A stretch of DNA of 64,000 nucleotides, from the NCBI RefSeq assembly GCF_052057775.1, contig NZ_CP195121.1:1178001-1242000 (forward strand), in the 5' to 3' direction. A program made the position numbers and the translations under genes. Numbering within the stretch: position 1 is the stretch's first letter; each line of letters opens with the position of its first letter. Shown here one piece after another: positions 61,588-64,000 of the stretch. Origin of the DNA: Methanococcoides sp052057775 (lineage in GTDB: Archaea; Halobacteriota; Methanosarcinia; Methanosarcinales; Methanosarcinaceae). The notes beneath the pieces are model-generated. The model saw nothing but the letters and a program-made list of their open reading frames with translations. It ran no database searches and was not told the origin of the DNA.

Positions 61588-62343
61588 TCAGTGTTTATGG
61601 ATATGTAATACCCGGTGCGGTACTCCGTGTGCGATTAGATCTACGGGGCATCCGTATGATTTTTCAATATCTTCCGGGACAAGTTCTTTTGAGCCGTGGT
61701 AATGGAGCTTACCGTTAAGGCATGCGATCTTGTCAACAAGTACTGATACTGCGCTCAGGTCGTGTGAAATCATGATGATAGTCACCTCTGATTTAAGCTT
61801 TTCCAGAAGTTCATAGAATTCGTTCTGCATTCGGGTATCAATGCCTGTTGCCGGTTCATCTAACAGGAGTACTTTTGGGTTGCTTACAAGGGCACGTGCA
61901 ATGAATACTCTCTGGCGCTGGCCACCGGAAAGTTCTCCTATCTGACGGTCACGGAACTCAAGCATATCAACAACTTCGAGTGCTTTGTACGTTGCTTCCC
62001 GGTCCTCGTCAGTGTAATGTTTGAACAGTCCTCTTGTTCCCATGCGTCCCATGAGCACGACTTCCCATACGCTTATTGGGAAATCGATGTTTGTGGGTCC
62101 ATACTGTGGAACATATCCGATCAAATGGCGGGATCTGGCCGGACTCTTTCCCAGGACTTTTACTTCCCCTTTTTGTGGCTTGATCAATCCCAGGATCACC
62201 TTCAGCAAAGTACTTTTGCCACCGCCGTTAGGCCCGATGATCCCCAGGAAGTCTCCCTCGTTGATCGTCAGGTTCACATTTTCCAGTACGGTTAGCTTTT
62301 CATACTTTACCCATACATCTTTCAGACTGATCACTTCTGCCAT
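61588..62343 (-). CDS. znuC: Zinc-type ABC transporter ATPase
   Basis: The 251-residue ATPase has Walker A GPNGGGKSTLLKV, signature LSGGQRQRVFIARAL, Walker B VLLLDEPATGID, and H-loop MISHDL. C-terminal GCPVDLIAHGVPHRVLHIHKH is His-rich, as often in ZnuC-like ATPases. It sits between the binding protein (9 bases upstream) and the permease. Confidence 0.93.
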   Translation of the reverse strand: MAEVISLKDVWVKYEKLTVLENVNLTINEGDFLGIIGPNGGGKSTLLKVILGLIKPQKGEVKVLGKSPARSRHLIGYVPQYGPTNIDFPISVWEVVLMGRMGTRGLFKHYTDEDREATYKALEVVDMLEFRDRQIGELSGGQRQRVFIARALVSNPKVLLLDEPATGIDTRMQNEFYELLEKLKSEVTIIMISHDLSAVSVLVDKIACLNGKLHYHGSKELVPEDIEKSYGCPVDLIAHGVPHRVLHIHKH

Positions 62344-62352
62344 TTTACTCCC

Positions 62353-63294
62353 TCATTCTTTTGCAATTCCTCTGGAAAATGCTTCTGTAATGCTGTTAAG
62401 GTTATCGATGTAATCTTTTGCCAGCGGGTCAACAGTTACAACTTCACCACCAATGGCAGATGCAATTGCCTGAGCGCTCTGTGTGCTGAACTGTGCCTGT
62501 ACGAATATAACACTGATGTTCTTTTCTTCTGCTTCATCGATAAGTCTTTGCATATCTTTGGGGCTTGGTTCTTTTCCTTCTTCCTCGATCGTTATCATGT
62601 CGAGGCCGTACTCCGCCGCAAAATAGCTCCATGATGGGTGGTAAGTCATAAAACTGCCGCCTTCGTCACCAAATGACTCCCTGATCCTTGCATCAGCCTC
62701 TTCAAGTTCCTGAAGGTATGCCTCTTTGTTCTTCAGGTATAGCTCTTTATTATCCGGGTCGATCTCTATAAGGCCCTGGTATGTGTTCTCAACCATGATC
62801 TTTGCATTCAGTGGTGATGTCCATATGTGAGGATCCACTCCTCCGTGATCATGTGCCTCTCCCTCCTCTTCTGCGGAGTGATCCTCATATTCTGCTTCAT
62901 TTTCTTCATGCGTTTCCATGATTGCGATCCCTTCCGAACAGTCAAATATCAGCATTTCGCTGTTTACTGTTCTGATCTTGTCAAGCCAGACGTTCTCAAA
63001 TGGCAATCCTGATCCCACTATAAAATATGCTTCTGCATCTGCCACTTCCCTGAGCTGGCCGGCAGTAGGTTCATGTGTGGCAGGACTTGCTCCGGGAGGT
63101 ATCAGGACAACAACATTCACGGTATCGCCTGCTATCTTTTCTACGAATTCCTGTTGTGGAAGTATGCTTACTGCAACAACCAGTTTCTCACTCTGCTGGT
63201 TGCTATCTTCTGCTGGCTGATCTGTGCAGCCGGAAATGGATATCGATGCCATTAATATAAGGACGGCCAAAGTTATCGTTATGTTCCTGTTCAT
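62353..63294 (-). CDS. znuA: Zinc-type ABC transporter binding lipoprotein
   Basis: Residues 1-25 are a lipoprotein signal ending SISGC. The ZnuA-like domain follows: VSILPQQEFVEKIAGD, PATHEPTAGQL, SGLPFENVWL, a His/Glu-rich loop (HEENEAEYEDH...EAHDHGGVDPHIW) that gathers zinc, and YHPSWSYFAAEYGL. First gene of the znuACB operon. An inverted repeat upstream may be a metal-regulator site. Confidence 0.92.
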   Translation of the reverse strand: MNRNITITLAVLILMASISISGCTDQPAEDSNQQSEKLVVAVSILPQQEFVEKIAGDTVNVVVLIPPGASPATHEPTAGQLREVADAEAYFIVGSGLPFENVWLDKIRTVNSEMLIFDCSEGIAIMETHEENEAEYEDHSAEEEGEAHDHGGVDPHIWTSPLNAKIMVENTYQGLIEIDPDNKELYLKNKEAYLQELEEADARIRESFGDEGGSFMTYHPSWSYFAAEYGLDMITIEEEGKEPSPKDMQRLIDEAEEKNISVIFVQAQFSTQSAQAIASAIGGEVVTVDPLAKDYIDNLNSITEAFSRGIAKE

Positions 63295-63624
63295 GTTATC
63301 GCCCTGCCGTGTTTTGAATTTGGTTTTATGTTTTTAGAATTTTGGTACAATCCCAAAAATACTATGGTCTCTTGCTTTTTAATTAGTTAGTAGCTATTTT
63401 TTATATATACATTCCGCTTTATTAGATGGCATGTGTATTCTTCAGTGGCAAAATTTTACCTCTATACAAAAATCATGTTGGGGCAACATTTTGATCTTTA
63501 TCTTAATAATTTCAGTACCCGCCTCACTTTTAACAAATCAAGACTTTTCACATTCATAAAAACAGTTATTAAATATAATTAAAGATATCATTTAATCGCA
63601 TATCACATTTTCACAGGTGAATTT
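63295..63624. other. Divergent intergenic, 330 bases, between znuA and the lipoprotein enzyme
   Basis: No gene seen. It holds TTTTGG-TACAATC-CCAAAA at 63340-63358, a 6-bp dyad 46-64 bases upstream of the znuA start and a possible metal-repressor site, and AT-rich sequence further right with promoter-like TTTATATATAC near 63400. Confidence 0.4.
63340..63358. promoter_or_regulatory. Putative operator of znuACB
   Basis: TTTTGG (63340-63345) and CCAAAA (63353-63358), seven bases apart. The dyad lies where a DtxR/Fur-like metal regulator would block transcription of znuA. Support is symmetry and position only. Confidence 0.35.
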
Positions 63625-64000
63625 ATGAAACGATTGATCAAATTATCTTCTTACTTTTTGCTTGTATCTCTATTGATATCTATTTCCGGATGTGTTGATG
63701 ATACTTCTACACCTTCAGATGACATTGATATAAAACAACAGAATGCATTTCAAAATGATATCCTTTATCAGGTATCGACCATTGATGCACTGCTTGATGG
63801 TCTTTATGGGGGGCAGATGAGCATTGCTGAGCTAAAAGGACATGGCGATACAGGTCTTGGTACCTTTGATCGTCTTGATGGAGAAATGATCGTTGTTGAT
63901 AGAGAGGTCTACCAGATGAAAGCAGATGGTGTTGCCTATCCGGTGGAAGATTCTGCTACTACCCCATTTGCAGCTGTTACTTATTTTGAGGTGGATGAGC
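63625..64000 (+). CDS. Lipoprotein alpha-acetolactate decarboxylase, 3' end outside window
   Basis: AGGTGAATTTATG gives a clear ribosome site and start. The first 22 residues are a lipoprotein signal ending ISISGC. The mature part matches acetolactate decarboxylase: VSTIDALLDGLYGGQMSIAE, then ELKGHGDTGLGTFDRLDGEM and YQMKADGVAYPV...TTPFAAVTYFE. The enzyme makes acetoin from 2-acetolactate. Export as a lipoprotein is unusual for a cytoplasmic substrate. The frame runs off the window end. Confidence 0.8.
   Translation, partial: MKRLIKLSSYFLLVSLLISISGCVDDTSTPSDDIDIKQQNAFQNDILYQVSTIDALLDGLYGGQMSIAELKGHGDTGLGTFDRLDGEMIVVDREVYQMKADGVAYPVEDSATTPFAAVTYFEVDE

Overview
The window reads as chromosomal DNA of a methanogenic archaeon of the Methanosarcinaceae (Methanolobus or Methanococcoides type). 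The evidence is a complete coenzyme F430 gene set (cfbA, E, D, C, B), an HdrD-type iron-sulfur protein, archaeal lipid genes (egsA, carS), archaeal GatD, EndA, PurP and AlaX, archaeal type IV pilins, and no TAG stop codon in any intact gene I read. TAG instead occurs inside reading frames, as expected where amber is decoded as pyrrolysine. The genus is inference.

Layout. 0-9 kb: HdrD-like protein, TfoX-type protein, broken ACT-domain gene, FetAB/UPF0014-type ABC exporter, YbaY-like lipoprotein, a pair of winged-helix genes (one with a membrane and chagasin-like ectodomain), M23-type protein, CMD-like protein, QueG-like ferredoxin protein and gamma carbonic anhydrase. 9-19 kb: 5'-truncated sensor kinase, COG0731 radical SAM protein, DUF134 regulator with a palindrome at its start, tiny zinc-ribbon protein, YggS, an internally duplicated coiled-coil membrane protein, flavodoxin-like protein, methyltransferase, acetyltransferase, TMEM165/GDT1 transporter and tRNA-Leu(CAG). 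19.5-29.5 kb: argF, purD, cupin, hcp, pyrE, carS, rubrerythrin, and a CcmF heme lyase split into two genes, the first with an in-frame TAG. 29.5-41.6 kb: endA, the F430 operon, DUF2150, UPF0179, egsA, DUF63, SpoIIM-like and purP.

42.2-51.7 kb is the most unusual part: a visibly AT-rich block of about 9.4 kb lying between two copies of the 5' coding part of a type IV pilin gene. It carries an XPD/DinG-like helicase, an AbiTii-type defence protein, a helix-turn-helix protein, two tyrosine recombinases and small ORFs. The left pilin is complete. The right pilin begins exactly at the shared segment and has no start codon or ribosome binding site, so it is silent. The simplest reading is a site-specific integrative element that uses the pilin signal-peptide/TM coding sequence as its att site and replaces the expressed pilin's C-terminal domain with its own. 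Excision would switch the expressed pilin back to the silent version. A third pilin and a 37-residue mini-pilin follow, and an 81-bp repeat follows pilin 1 and pilin 3.

53-64 kb: gatD and argH (with a pentanucleotide microsatellite upstream), two large sensor histidine kinases without adjacent response regulators, a zinc-type ABC transporter (znuACB) and the start of a lipoprotein acetolactate decarboxylase. All functional calls are from reading the sequence; no database search was run.
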